From the NCBI GenBank assembly GCA_900314635.1, contig OMVY01000007.1:39179-103178 (forward strand): a stretch of 64,000 bases of DNA, read 5' to 3'. How positions within the stretch are numbered: position 1 is the first letter of the stretch; the number at the start of each line of letters is the position of its first letter. Made by a program: the position numbers and the translations under genes. The notes below the pieces were generated by a model. That model was not told the DNA's origin. It saw only the letters and a program-made list of their open reading frames with translations, and ran no database searches. Source of the DNA: an uncultured Methanobrevibacter sp. (GTDB taxonomy: Archaea; Methanobacteriota; Methanobacteria; Methanobacteriales; Methanobacteriaceae). This document shows positions 27,361 to 36,889 of this stretch, one piece after another.

Positions 27361-27403
27361 AGATTAGATGATTTTTCATCTAATCTTATTTTCTATTTTT
27401 TTT
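27361..27403 (+). terminator. Terminator after mtrH
   Basis: AGATTAGATG (27361-27370) pairs perfectly with CATCTAATCT (27377-27386) across the loop ATTTTT, followed by a T-rich tail (TATTTTCTATTTTTTTT). It lies 14 bases after the mtrH stop. Confidence 0.75.
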
Positions 27404-27676
27404 ACTATTTTTTAAGTTTTAACAATGTTTAGACTTTTTTATCTACTTTTAGACTTTTTTACTAATTTTTAGACTTTTTTAACAATTTAAAGCTTTAACT
27501 ATTTTTTTTAGAATTTGATTCTTTTGATGAATATTTTGCCGTTAGGGGATTTCTAATTTTAACATGTCCTTTTTTTAATTTTCCAATGATTTTAAACCCA
27601 AGTTGAAAATTATTTAACAAACTTTATATTATTTGATTTAAATACTAATATATAATTAAAATATGGGGATTGTATC
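27404..27676. other. Spacer between mtrH and mmp14
   Basis: AT-rich. A loosely repeated unit with TTTAGACTTTTTTA occurs about three times between 27428 and 27482. AACTTTATATTATTTGATTT (about 27620) may be the promoter of the marker 14 gene. Confidence 0.4.
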
Positions 27677-29137
27677 ATGTCTTTTTTAGATAGATTTTTT
27701 AATAAAGGACCAAAACCAAAAATAGCTCCAAGTCAGTCACGTGATTTGAGTATTTTAAAGGCAGGAGAACGTCCTGCAGGTCCTGGTGTTGTTGTTCAAA
27801 ATGATGAATTTTATGTAACCGCTTCAGTGGAATTGGGTAACACAACTACAAAATGTGTTATAATGGCTACAAACTTAAATAACAGTCAGTCTTATCTTAT
27901 CAATAAAACAGTCAACATGACTCGTGATGTAAGAAAGCCTAAGCCAGGTGAAGAAGTATTTGGTAAAACTGTCTGGGGAATCGAGCTGACAAAGGAATCA
28001 GTATCTGAAATGATTCAAAAAACTGTTTTGGATTCCTTGAAGGCGGCTCATGTTGATAAAGAGGAAGATCTTGACTTCCTGGTAAGATCAACTGGTGTAA
28101 CAGCAGGTTTTGCTACCACTCAGGAAGTAGGAAAATTAATCATAGCTCTTGCTGATGGTTGTCTTGATGCAGGAATCTCCCATAAGAAAATGTCTCCTGC
28201 CATGAGCTCAAAACACCTTCCTAAAAGACTTCAAAAATACACCTTGCTTGACCATGTAATGTTTGATGGTGCTGTAGTAAGTGTGCTTCCGCCAGAAGGA
28301 AAGGAAGTAGTTGCAAATGAAATGGAAGGAGAACTGGTTACCGCAGGTATTAAACTAGGTGCTAAATGGACTGATGTTGATTACAGAAACCCTTGTGTTT
28401 CCTTGGATTTCGGTTCCACACTTGCTGGACGTATCGTGAATGATGCAAAGCCATATGCTAGAACAGTAGGAAACTTCCTTGGGCTGGCTGGTGTTATTTC
28501 AGATTCACTGGCTAAAGGTACAACTGAAGTAGACAAGGACAATGGTGCTGCTTTGGATTTATATGATGAGAAGACTCTGAAGAAAGCTGATAAGAAGAAA
28601 GCTGAAGCCAATGCGGAAGAAGTCCACAAACTCATTGATATTAGAAAGGTTCCTATGGATGTCACCCGTTTTGGTACTGTTCCTCTTGATCCTGTAGCTG
28701 CTGCAGATGCAGGAACCACCTTGATTGGATGTGATGTAGGTACCAATGGTGATAAATTGGATGATTTGAAAGCATTAGGTGCTGAAATCTATCAAAGAGA
28801 CGGACTTCCAACATTGCTTTCAACAATGGATTATACAAGTGCTAAAATTGTTCACAGAGTTTTGGATGTCGCATTTGCTGAAGGAATTATCAAGGAAGGT
28901 TCTGTTCTTGGAGTAACTGGAAGAGCAGGTATTACCGGCCGCAAGCCAGAGCTTATTTTGGAATATTCACAAGACAAGTTTGTAGACACAGTATTTGTTG
29001 AAGATGGTCTTGCTTTAGGTTCCGCTATCATGGCTCGTTGCATGAACTCCATGGGTACCCAGAAAAATCCTCTTGGTGGAAACCAAGGCGAGAAATGTAT
29101 TCTCAAAAGAAGAATGGAAAAACAAGGCGCAATTTAA
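27677..29137 (+). CDS. mmp14: Methanogenesis marker protein 14 (ASKHA-like)
   Basis: A 486-residue soluble protein that I assign to methanogenesis marker 14 (TIGR03285/DUF2114). It has an N-terminal phosphate-type motif SVELGNTTTKCVIMATNL and a second CVSLDFGSTLAGRIV, which resemble the paired phosphate loops of the ASKHA (actin/HSP70/sugar kinase) fold. A conserved TGVTAGFATTQEVG segment and a C-terminal GVTGRAGITGRKPEL follow. The function is unknown, but it is nearly confined to methanogens, and here it lies directly after the mtr operon. Relatives of this fold include ATP-dependent activators of corrinoid proteins, so reactivation of the MtrA cobamide is a reasonable guess only. Confidence 0.8.
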   Translation: MSFLDRFFNKGPKPKIAPSQSRDLSILKAGERPAGPGVVVQNDEFYVTASVELGNTTTKCVIMATNLNNSQSYLINKTVNMTRDVRKPKPGEEVFGKTVWGIELTKESVSEMIQKTVLDSLKAAHVDKEEDLDFLVRSTGVTAGFATTQEVGKLIIALADGCLDAGISHKKMSPAMSSKHLPKRLQKYTLLDHVMFDGAVVSVLPPEGKEVVANEMEGELVTAGIKLGAKWTDVDYRNPCVSLDFGSTLAGRIVNDAKPYARTVGNFLGLAGVISDSLAKGTTEVDKDNGAALDLYDEKTLKKADKKKAEANAEEVHKLIDIRKVPMDVTRFGTVPLDPVAAADAGTTLIGCDVGTNGDKLDDLKALGAEIYQRDGLPTLLSTMDYTSAKIVHRVLDVAFAEGIIKEGSVLGVTGRAGITGRKPELILEYSQDKFVDTVFVEDGLALGSAIMARCMNSMGTQKNPLGGNQGEKCILKRRMEKQGAI

Positions 29138-29271
29138 TTCTTGCTTCTTAACAATTTTATTCTTTTTTAATTTTATTTTTGAAAGCAATTCTTAATTTTT
29201 TAATTGCTTTATTTTTTTATTTTATTGTATGCGGTTTAGAACTTTTTTTATTAAGGATTTTTGTTGATATT

Positions 29272-30039
29272 ATGATATTCGCTATAATAATGGCCGGAGG
29301 TAAGGGTGAACGTTTAAAATCAGATTTGGAAAAGCCTTTATTCCCTTTGAATAATAAACCTTTGATTGATTATGTTATAGAGAACATCAAAACTTCCAAT
29401 TTAATTGAAGAGATAATTATTGCAGTGAGTCCTAACGCTCCAAACACTAAAAAATATTTAATTGATACATATGCCTTATTGAATTATGAGCATTTTATTA
29501 AAAAATCTCCTGCAGATAATCAAAACTTCAAAGACAAATCAGATTTTGTTTCTTCACAAGGCTGTTGTCAAAACAATTCCATCGAAGACAAATCTGAAAT
29601 TCAAAACAATTCCATCGAAGACAAAATTGAAATTCAAAACAAGTTCAGCTATTTGGATACCTTAGGCAATGGATATGTTGAAGATTTATCTGATATTCTC
29701 TCATTTTTTGAAAAAAAATCAAAGGAGGATATTTTAATTTTCATCAATGCGGATCTTCCGTTGATTAGTTCTGAAATGGTGGATGATGTTATACGCTTTT
29801 ATTTAAAACAGGACAAACCTGCATTATCAACTGTTGTGCCTGTTGAAATATTTGAAGATTATAATATCGACTATGAATACGAATTTGAAGGCAATGTTCC
29901 TTCAGGATTGAATATTTTAAGAAGCGAGAACGTGATTCAGGATGAAGTGATTCTGAAGGTACCAAAGGTGGAATTTGCATTCAATATAAATACTGTTGAA
30001 GCTGCTCTTGAATTTAACAGATTTTTAAAAAAGGAATAA
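29272..30039 (+). CDS. cobY: GTP:adenosylcobinamide-phosphate guanylyltransferase
   Basis: A 255-residue nucleotidyltransferase. The N-terminal loop MAGGKGERLKSDLEKPLFPL binds GTP. The segments IIIAVSPNAPNTKKYL, GNGYVEDLSDILSFFEKK, FINADLPLISSEM and the C-terminal FAFNINTVEAALEFNRFL match archaeal CobY, which activates cobinamide for lower-ligand attachment by CobS. The open frame reaches back to 29179, but ATG at 29272 gives the family N-terminus. An insertion at about residues 83-125 carries a tandem repeat of a 12-residue unit (NNSIEDK-S/I-EIQ) not expected in the family. Its neighbour upstream, mtr, uses the B12 product. Confidence 0.85.
   Translation: MIFAIIMAGGKGERLKSDLEKPLFPLNNKPLIDYVIENIKTSNLIEEIIIAVSPNAPNTKKYLIDTYALLNYEHFIKKSPADNQNFKDKSDFVSSQGCCQNNSIEDKSEIQNNSIEDKIEIQNKFSYLDTLGNGYVEDLSDILSFFEKKSKEDILIFINADLPLISSEMVDDVIRFYLKQDKPALSTVVPVEIFEDYNIDYEYEFEGNVPSGLNILRSENVIQDEVILKVPKVEFAFNINTVEAALEFNRFLKKE
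29570..29642 (+). repeat. 36-base in-frame tandem repeat within cobY
   Basis: CAAAACAATTCCATCGAAGA begins two nearly identical 36-base units (about 29569-29604 and 29605-29640), differing by two bases, followed by a partial third (CAAAACAAGTTC). The unit length is a multiple of three, so the frame is kept. Confidence 0.8.
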
Positions 30040-30281
30040 CATATTTTTTCTAAATGATTTTTTTCACTGGATTTTCAGATTCCATTTTTTTCTATTTTTC
30101 TATTGATTTTATTCTTATTTTTTTGATAATTAACTATTTTTTACCTATTTTTCTACAAAAATATCAATAAGTTTATATATTGTTTTAAATAAAAAGAATT
30201 ATAGTGTTAATTAGGATTATCTTATAGAAATCTTAGTTTTTAGATTTTTTATTATTTTATTTATTATTTAGTGGTGAAAAT

Positions 30282-30563
30282 ATGCCAGAGAATGCTGTTG
30301 CAAAACCAAATGCACATAGAAGAGAAGAAAAATTATGGAGTGAAATTAAAAACTATCAAGTAGCTACTAACAACGCACGTATTTTAGGAGTTCTTGATGA
30401 GTTAATTATTAATGAGAAAACTGGTAAAATTGTAGATATTGCTGTTAAAGTCGAACCTGGACGCAATGTTCATGTTAAAGGAGCTAAACGTCGAGGAGAC
30501 TTATTATTAATTCCATTTACCAAAATTGAAAAAGTCGGCGAATTTATTATTGTAACTGAATAA
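30282..30563 (+). CDS. PRC-barrel domain protein
   Basis: A 93-residue protein. After a short basic N-terminus comes a PRC-barrel: ARILGVLDELIINEKTGKIVDIAVKVEPG, then GDLLLIPFTKIEKVGEFIIVTE. Such small archaeal PRC-barrel proteins are thought to bind partners in RNA processing or cell division (CdpB-like). No close partner gene is present. GTTTATATATTG near 30171 is a good TATA box, and GGTG precedes the start. Confidence 0.82.
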   Translation: MPENAVAKPNAHRREEKLWSEIKNYQVATNNARILGVLDELIINEKTGKIVDIAVKVEPGRNVHVKGAKRRGDLLLIPFTKIEKVGEFIIVTE

Positions 30564-30967
30564 ATTCCATCTTTTTTTTCTTTTTTTCATTTCTAATAAT
30601 TTTTTAAATTTTATTAATTAGTCTGTTTTTTCGTTGTTTTTTGTTCTTGTTTTTTGGGTTTTTATCTGTTTTTTTGGAAATTGTCTGTTTTTCGTAATTT
30701 TCTGTTGTAATGATTTGTTGGCCTATATTTTATTTATTTTACTTATTTTGCTATTTGCACTGTTTATTTTTAATTTCAGTTTTTATTAGGCTATTTTTAA
30801 TCCTTCATTTATTTTTTAAAACAGCATGATATTCAATCTTTACTTAAGTTTTTTATATAATAAAATTTAATATAATAATGTTATAACAATTATTATATTG
30901 ATTAATTTTTATAAATCAGTTTTTAAGATTATAAAAATCATTTTATCTACTAGAAGGACGTTATGAA
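30564..30967. other. Spacer upstream of sufC
   Basis: About 400 T-rich bases with loosely repeated TTTTTTCTGTTTTTTGG-like blocks between 30620 and 30710. TTTTTTATATAATAAAATTT (about 30850) is the likely sufC promoter. No gene. Confidence 0.45.
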
Positions 30968-31726
30968 ATGTTACTTGAAGTTAAAGATTTAGTTGTTGAA
31001 GTGGAAGGCAAGCGCATATTAAACGGTGTTAACCTTTCAATTAGGGAAGGAGAGACTCATGTGCTTCTAGGTCCTAACGGAGCTGGAAAAAGTACTTTGT
31101 TCTTAACCATACTCGGCTTTCCCAAGTATAAAGTTGTAAGTGGATCAATAATATTCAATGGAGAAGATATAACAAATCTTACCACTACTGAAAGAGTTCA
31201 AAAAGGTTTGGGGGTAAGTTTCCAATCTCCTCCTGCTATTCGTGGAGTAAGTGTGAGAGATTTGCTTAAAATCGAAAGCGACCAGAATCCTGATGAAGAA
31301 TTAAGTCCGGAAATGTTGGAAATGGCTGATAAATTAAAATTCGGCGGAGATTTCCTGGATAGGGATGTAAACAGAGGATTTTCAGGTGGAGAAGTTAAAA
31401 GATCTGAAATATTGCAATTGCTCGCTCAACAGCCTCTTTTCACCATGTTCGACGAGCCTGACTCAGGTGTGGATATTGAAAATGTTGAATTGATTGCTGA
31501 GGAATTGAATGCCTTGCTTGACAAGGATAAGAAACCTGGTCAAAGACAAAAGGCAGGCTTGCTCATTACTCATTTAGGTTATATTTTACGTTTCGTCAAG
31601 GCGGATAAGGCTCATGTTTTAATGCATGGAGTCATTGCTTGTTCAGGCGACCCTGAAGAAATACTGGAAGATATCAGAAAAGAAGGATTTAACGGATGTG
31701 TTGGTTGTGCAGAATGTAGGTCATGA
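30968..31726 (+). CDS. sufC: Fe-S cluster assembly ATPase SufC
   Basis: A 252-residue ABC-type ATPase. Walker A is LGPNGAGKST (residues ~33-42), the signature is FSGGEVKR (~139-146, with F in place of L), and Walker B is LFTMFDEPDSGVD. ATP binding by SufC opens the SufB scaffold for cluster assembly. It ends with a cysteine-rich tail, GCVGCAECRS, which is unusual for bacterial SufC but occurs in archaeal forms. It overlaps sufB by about 20 bases. Confidence 0.93.
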   Translation: MLLEVKDLVVEVEGKRILNGVNLSIREGETHVLLGPNGAGKSTLFLTILGFPKYKVVSGSIIFNGEDITNLTTTERVQKGLGVSFQSPPAIRGVSVRDLLKIESDQNPDEELSPEMLEMADKLKFGGDFLDRDVNRGFSGGEVKRSEILQLLAQQPLFTMFDEPDSGVDIENVELIAEELNALLDKDKKPGQRQKAGLLITHLGYILRFVKADKAHVLMHGVIACSGDPEEILEDIRKEGFNGCVGCAECRS

Positions 31727-32939
31727 TGCTGAAAAAGCTAGAAATAAAAAAGCGGCATTAGGTACTGATGTTGTTATAGAAAACTTTTCAAAAGAAGATG
31801 TCAATGTTTATGATGCCCTTGATGATATTCGCGATGTCGATAAGAAAACTAAAAAGACTCTTCTTAAAGTAGGAGTGGATACCGAATCAGAAGAACGTGC
31901 AGGTTCCTTTTTACAGATGGACCAGTCTGATGTTTACGCTCAGTCATCATTTAAGGAAATTGAAATTATGACTACCCAGATGGCATATGAAAAACATGAC
32001 TGGCTTAAGGATTACTTATGGAAGGCTGTAAAACCTGATGCAGACAAGTATACTGCCGAGACAGCCATGCGTGAAATAGAAACCGAAAATTATGCTGGAT
32101 ACTTTATCAGATCACTGCCTAATACCAAGCAGACATTCCCTGTGCAGGCATGCATGTTTATTGCTGACCAGGATGTAATGCAAACCGCTCACAACATAAT
32201 CATTGCTGAAGAAAACTCAGAGCTTCATTTGATTACCGGTTGTGCAACTGGTGATGATGTAACATCCGCTCTTCACGTAGGAGTATCTGAAATGTATCTC
32301 AAACCAGGGGCTAGAATTACTTTCACCATGGTTCATAACTGGGCGGAACAGGTGGAAGTACGTCCTAGAACAGCAATCATACAGGAAAGAGATACCACTT
32401 ATGTCAATAACTATATTTTAACCAGTCCTGTAAACTCTATTCAATCATATCCTACTACATACTGCAATGGTGAAAATGCAAGAGCTTTATTCCAAAGTAT
32501 TCAAGCAGGTACCAAGGATTCAATTATTGATGTCGGTTCAAGAGCTTATCTCAATGCTCCAAACAGCAGTGCAGAGGTAATCTCCCGTGCAATAGCCAAT
32601 GATGAATCCAGAATCTTTGCAAGAGGCCATCTGATTGGTAATGTTCCTGATGTTAAAGGACATCTTGAGTGCAATGGTCTGGTTTTATCTGATGAATCTT
32701 CAATTCATGCTATTCCAGAACTCGAAGCTAATGCATCCAACCTAGAAATGACTCACGAAGCGGCTGTAGGTCAGATTGATGAAGAGGAAATCTATTATTT
32801 AACCTCACGTGGTTTGACTGAGGAAGAAGCAGCTTCAATGATCGTTCGTGGTTTCTTAAGCATGGATATCAAGGGACTGCCTGAAGAATTGGCTAGAGAA
32901 ACTCAAAAAATGGTTGATATGAGTTTGGATGGAATGTAA
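31707..32939 (+). CDS. sufB: Fe-S cluster scaffold SufB/SufD family
   Basis: A ~410-residue SufB/D protein. Its centre and C-terminus have the right-handed beta-helix sequence of the family: HNIIIAEENSELHLITGC, NWAEQVEVRPRTA, ARGHLIGNVPDVKGHLECNGLVLSD, HEAAVGQIDEEEIYYLTSRGL and GFLSMDIKGLPEE. There is no in-frame ATG after the end of sufC. GTG at 31707 (or GTG at 31698) inside sufC is the likely start, giving a translationally coupled overlap. Archaea usually have just this minimal SufBC pair, so it serves as scaffold for all cellular 4Fe-4S proteins, including the polyferredoxin encoded downstream. Confidence 0.88.
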   Translation: MQNVGHDAEKARNKKAALGTDVVIENFSKEDVNVYDALDDIRDVDKKTKKTLLKVGVDTESEERAGSFLQMDQSDVYAQSSFKEIEIMTTQMAYEKHDWLKDYLWKAVKPDADKYTAETAMREIETENYAGYFIRSLPNTKQTFPVQACMFIADQDVMQTAHNIIIAEENSELHLITGCATGDDVTSALHVGVSEMYLKPGARITFTMVHNWAEQVEVRPRTAIIQERDTTYVNNYILTSPVNSIQSYPTTYCNGENARALFQSIQAGTKDSIIDVGSRAYLNAPNSSAEVISRAIANDESRIFARGHLIGNVPDVKGHLECNGLVLSDESSIHAIPELEANASNLEMTHEAAVGQIDEEEIYYLTSRGLTEEEAASMIVRGFLSMDIKGLPEELARETQKMVDMSLDGM

Positions 32940-33567
32940 TATTTTTTATTCCATTCTCTTTTTTTTATTGTTTGATGCGTTTTTCGCATTCTCTTTTTTT
33001 TTATTGTTTGATGCATTTTATTAAATTTTCATTTCTTTATTGTATTGATGCATTTTATTTCATTTTTTCATTTTATATTTCTCGATTTTTTGTTTTTATT
33101 TTTTAAATTTATTATTACAAAATATTTTGGCATGTATTTTTCATGGTTTTTTGTTTTTATTTTCTAAAACTATTTTTTATTTTTTGAAATTTTTAGGTAG
33201 TCCTAATTTTTCTTATTAATTATGAATAGTTTTTTATTTTTAATTTTATGTATTTATTTCAATTATTTTTAAAAAATAATTAATAAATAACTTTTATAGT
33301 TTAATTTAACAAATTATAATTTATTTCATATCAATAAAAACTATTTTATCTCTTTAAAACAATATGTTGTTTTTCAAGCTTTTTTCACTTTTTTGTAATA
33401 ATTTTTTTCTTAAATGTTTGAATATTATTTTTTTAAATTTTTAATTATTTTTTTATAAATTTTGAATTTTATTAAAAAACTGTTCATAATAAATTTATGC
33501 ACTTAATACTTATCTAAAAAATAGTATTATACTATTTAAATCTTTTTACTTTAGTTTCTAAGTAACC
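32940..33567. other. Spacer between sufB and mvh with T-rich repeats
   Basis: About 630 bases without a gene. Just after sufB a unit with CATTCTC, a T-run and ATTGTTTGATGC is repeated two to three times (about 32952-33055). The rest is A/T only. Confidence 0.5.
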
Positions 33568-33580
33568 TTTATATTAATTT
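33568..33580 (+). promoter_or_regulatory. Candidate mvh TATA box
   Basis: TTTATATTAATTT with AGTAACC just upstream as a possible BRE. Transcription would start near 33595-33600, exactly where the leader hairpin begins. Confidence 0.55.
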
Positions 33581-33599
33581 TAAATATAATATATAATTA

Positions 33600-34059
33600 G
33601 TACATTAATGTTAAGCTGAGCTAGCTCATTAGCGTACGATGATTTGAGATTAAGGTATTCCTAAATACTTTAATTGTAGATTTGAAAAACTTTTTTAAAA
33701 AAGAAATTAGATTGTAATCTATGACTTTAAAAGATTTTTGATTTGGATTTTTTAAAGTTTAAGGAACTTGAATTTTTTAAATTCAAGAGTTAATCTATTT
33801 AAATTTTTGATTTGGATTTTTATAGATTAATGCAAAATCTAAACTGGTATTAACTTGTTAATGCCAAAAGCTTTATTGGAATATTTCAATTTAAAAAAGT
33901 TTATAGCGAAAACTTTGCAGATGATTGAATTTTTTGATTTGATTTGTTTGATTATCTGATGAATTGAAGTAGGAAGATAAATCTTAGTTCGGATCTAATA
34001 ATCTTAGTTTTCTAAAATTTTTAGATTTGACTTAAAACAAACGAAATATTAAATATAGA
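33600..34059 (+). promoter_or_regulatory. Long structured leader of the mvh operon
   Basis: A ~470-base predicted 5' leader. At its very start GTACATTAATG (33600-33610) pairs with CATTAGCGTAC (33627-33637) around a palindromic GAGCTAGCTC. Further hairpins are CTTGAATTT/AAATTCAAG (near 33770) and GGTATTAA/TTAATGCC (near 33846). The phrase TTTTTGATTTGGATTTTT occurs twice (near 33735 and 33807). The ribosome-binding site is GAGGAGG before mvhD. Confidence 0.5.
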
Positions 34060-34073
34060 GGAGGATAAACTCT

Positions 34074-34502
34074 ATGGCTGAAGATGATGTTAAGATTGTA
34101 ATGTTTTGTTGTAACTGGTGTTCCTATGGTGGAGCAGACACTGCAGGTACTTCAAGAATGCAATACCCACCTAACATTCGTGTTATCCGTGTAATGTGTT
34201 CTGGAAGAATTGACCCTCAGTTTATTTTGAAAGCATTCAGAGACGGTGCTGACGGAGTATTCATTGCAGGATGTCACATGGGTGACTGCCACTACGACGC
34301 AGGTAACTATAAACTCGACAGAAGAATGAGATTAGTTTATAAATTAGTTGAAGATATGGGAATAGGTAAAGAAAGAGTCCACCACGATTGGATTTCTGCT
34401 TCCGAAGGTGAAAAATTCGCTAGCGCTGTCAGAATGATGGTAAAGAGAATTAAAGACTTAGGACCTTCTCCATTAAAACAACAAATTGACGCTGAGGCAT
34501 AA
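34074..34502 (+). CDS. mvhD: F420-non-reducing hydrogenase iron-sulfur subunit D
   Basis: A 142-residue MvhD, the 2Fe-2S protein that connects the hydrogenase to heterodisulfide reductase HdrA. Cysteine pattern: [16 protein letters not shown], then RVMCSGRID, and [14 protein letters not shown]. The normal length is 140-150. First gene of mvhDGAB, behind GAGGAGG. Confidence 0.95.
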   Translation: MAEDDVKIVMFCCNWCSYGGADTAGTSRMQYPPNIRVIRVMCSGRIDPQFILKAFRDGADGVFIAGCHMGDCHYDAGNYKLDRRMRLVYKLVEDMGIGKERVHHDWISASEGEKFASAVRMMVKRIKDLGPSPLKQQIDAEA

Positions 34503-34518
34503 TATTGGAGGATTTTTT

Positions 34519-35448
34519 ATGGCAGATGAAAAAGTTAAAATAGGAACTATGTGGCTCGGAGGATGCTCAGGTTGCCATTTATCTATTGCGGATTTCCACG
34601 AATCTTTATTAGATGTTCTGGCACTTGCTGAATTCGAATTCAGTCCTGTATTAATGGATACCAAATATGATGAAGTACCTCACTTAGACGTACTTCTCGT
34701 AGAAGGTGGAATTAGAAACGAAGAAAACAGAGAATTAGCAGAAATGTTAAGAGAAAAAGCTGATGTAGTAATCGCTTACGGAACCTGTTCCGCATACGGT
34801 GGTATTCCAGGTCTTGGAAACTTATTCACCGTTGATGAATTAGAAGAAGAAGCATACATCAATTCTCCAAGTACTTACAATGATGAGGGAGTAATTCCTA
34901 ACGAAGACGTACCTGCTTTAGAAAGCAGAGTAAGACCTCTCTCAGAAGCTATACAAGTTGACATGATGATTCCTGGTTGCCCTCCAAAATCCGATGTAGT
35001 AGCAGCAGCTATTCTTTCCTACTTAAACGGAGACGGTATCGAATTACCAACTACCAACCTTTGTGAAGTTTGTCCTAGAGAAAAACCACCTGCAGGTCTT
35101 GCTATGGACTTCATTAAAAGACAATTTGAAGTTGGTAAACCTGAAGACGATTTATGTTTAATCGCTCAAGGATTAGTATGTATGGGACCTGCAACTGTAT
35201 CCTTATGTGGTGCTCAATGTCCTTCTATTGCAATCCCATGTAGAGGATGTTACGGACCTACTGCAAAAGTATTAGATGCTGGTGCAAAAATGATTTCTGC
35301 GATTGCATCTGACTACGGTGTATCTGAAGATAAGACTGTAGATCCTGAACAAGTAGCTGACCAGTTAGATGATATTGTCGGTACTTTCTATACCTACACA
35401 TTACCAGCTGCTTTAGTCCCAGTTAAAATGCAAAAAGGAGGAAAATAA
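34519..35448 (+). CDS. mvhG: F420-non-reducing [NiFe] hydrogenase small subunit
   Basis: A 309-residue small subunit. Proximal cluster cysteines are in [10 protein letters not shown] and [15 protein letters not shown], with further cluster ligands in [18 protein letters not shown] and CRGCYGPT. Start at ATG 34519 ([15 protein letters not shown]), behind TTGGAGG; the upstream in-frame ATG at 34486 lies inside mvhD and lacks a binding site. The three 4Fe-4S clusters carry electrons from the Ni-Fe site to MvhD and HdrABC. Confidence 0.95.
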   Translation: MADEKVKIGTMWLGGCSGCHLSIADFHESLLDVLALAEFEFSPVLMDTKYDEVPHLDVLLVEGGIRNEENRELAEMLREKADVVIAYGTCSAYGGIPGLGNLFTVDELEEEAYINSPSTYNDEGVIPNEDVPALESRVRPLSEAIQVDMMIPGCPPKSDVVAAAILSYLNGDGIELPTTNLCEVCPREKPPAGLAMDFIKRQFEVGKPEDDLCLIAQGLVCMGPATVSLCGAQCPSIAIPCRGCYGPTAKVLDAGAKMISAIASDYGVSEDKTVDPEQVADQLDDIVGTFYTYTLPAALVPVKMQKGGK

Positions 35449-35449
35449 A

Positions 35450-36874
35450 ATGGTAAAACTTACTATGGAACCTGTAACTCGTATTGAAGGTCACGCAAAA
35501 ATTACCGTACACCTCGACGAATCAGGTAATGTTGAAGATACTAGATTACACGTTATGGAATTCAGAGGATTCGAAAAATTCTTACAAGGACGTAACATTG
35601 AAGAAGTACCTCGTATCGTTCCTAGAATTTGTGGTATTTGTGATGTACAACACCACTTTGCAGCTGCAAAAGCAGTTGACCAAATTTTCGGTTTCAAAGA
35701 TGATGAAATCTTACCAGCAGCATACAAAATGAGAGAAATCATGAACTGGGGTTCATTCATGCACTCCCACGCTCTTCACTTCTACTTCTTAGCTGCTCCT
35801 GACTTAATCATTCCTGATGGAACCAGAAAAACCAGAAATGTCTTCCAAGTTATTAAAGACATGCCTGAAATTGCTCTTCAAGCTATTAAAATCAGAAGAA
35901 ACGGATTAGACATGGTTACCGCAACTGGTGGTAGACCTATTCACCCAACTTCCTCTACTCCTGGTGGTATTTCCACTGAATTAGATGAAGAAACTCAAGC
36001 TGATTTACTTGCAAAAGCAAAAGAAAACGTAGAATTAGCACAAGCAACCCTTGACCTTGCTAAACCAATATTCGAAGAAAAATTAGACTTAGTCAAAACC
36101 TTAGGTTACTTCGGTGACACCCGTCACTGCGGTTTAGTAAATGACGGTGTATGGGATGTTTACAATGGTGATGTAAGAATAAAAGATGCTGAAGGTAACA
36201 TCTACTGTGAATACAACAACCTGGAATACTTAGACTATGTTTGCGAACACGTAAAACCTTACTCCTGGTTAAAATTCCCTTACCTCAAGGAATTCGGTTA
36301 CCCAGAAGGTATCTACAGAGTAGCACCTTTATCCCGTATCAATGTTTGTGACAAAATGCCTGACTGTGCTCCTGGAGCACAAGCAGCTCTCGAAGAATTC
36401 AGAGACCTCTTCGGATACGGTCAATACCCATTATTATTCCACTGGGCTAGACTTATCGAGCTCTTAGCTTCCGCAGAATGTGCTGTAGATGCTTTAGAAC
36501 AAGACTTATCCGGTGACAAAGTACCTGAACCAATGGAAAGAGTTGCTGGTGAAGCTGCAGGTATTGTTGAAGCTGCACGTGGTACTTTAATCCACCATTA
36601 CAAAACTGATGATAATGGTCAAGTAACCAACGCTAACATTGTTGTAGCAACCATCCAAAACAACCCTGCTATGGAAATGGGTATTCAACAAGTAGCTAAA
36701 GATTACATCAAACCTGGCGTAGAAGTAGATGACAAGATCTTCAACTTAATGGAAATGGTTATCAGAGCTTACGACCCATGTTTATCTTGTGCTACCCACA
36801 CTATGGATAGTCAAATGAGATTATCTACTGTAGAAGTATATGACAGTGAAGGAAACTTAATGAAAAAAATCTAA
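35450..36874 (+). CDS. mvhA: F420-non-reducing [NiFe] hydrogenase large subunit
   Basis: A 474-residue large subunit that holds the Ni-Fe site. The N-terminal nickel motif is [11 protein letters not shown] and the C-terminal one is DPCLSCATH, with 21 residues after the histidine. Group 3 hydrogenases are normally processed by a protease after that His, so the last residues ([15 protein letters not shown] and onward) are expected to be removed. The start lies one base after the mvhG stop. It oxidises H2 for electron bifurcation with heterodisulfide reductase. Confidence 0.96.
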   Translation: MVKLTMEPVTRIEGHAKITVHLDESGNVEDTRLHVMEFRGFEKFLQGRNIEEVPRIVPRICGICDVQHHFAAAKAVDQIFGFKDDEILPAAYKMREIMNWGSFMHSHALHFYFLAAPDLIIPDGTRKTRNVFQVIKDMPEIALQAIKIRRNGLDMVTATGGRPIHPTSSTPGGISTELDEETQADLLAKAKENVELAQATLDLAKPIFEEKLDLVKTLGYFGDTRHCGLVNDGVWDVYNGDVRIKDAEGNIYCEYNNLEYLDYVCEHVKPYSWLKFPYLKEFGYPEGIYRVAPLSRINVCDKMPDCAPGAQAALEEFRDLFGYGQYPLLFHWARLIELLASAECAVDALEQDLSGDKVPEPMERVAGEAAGIVEAARGTLIHHYKTDDNGQVTNANIVVATIQNNPAMEMGIQQVAKDYIKPGVEVDDKIFNLMEMVIRAYDPCLSCATHTMDSQMRLSTVEVYDSEGNLMKKI

Positions 36875-36889
36875 GCTTGGAGTGTTAAT

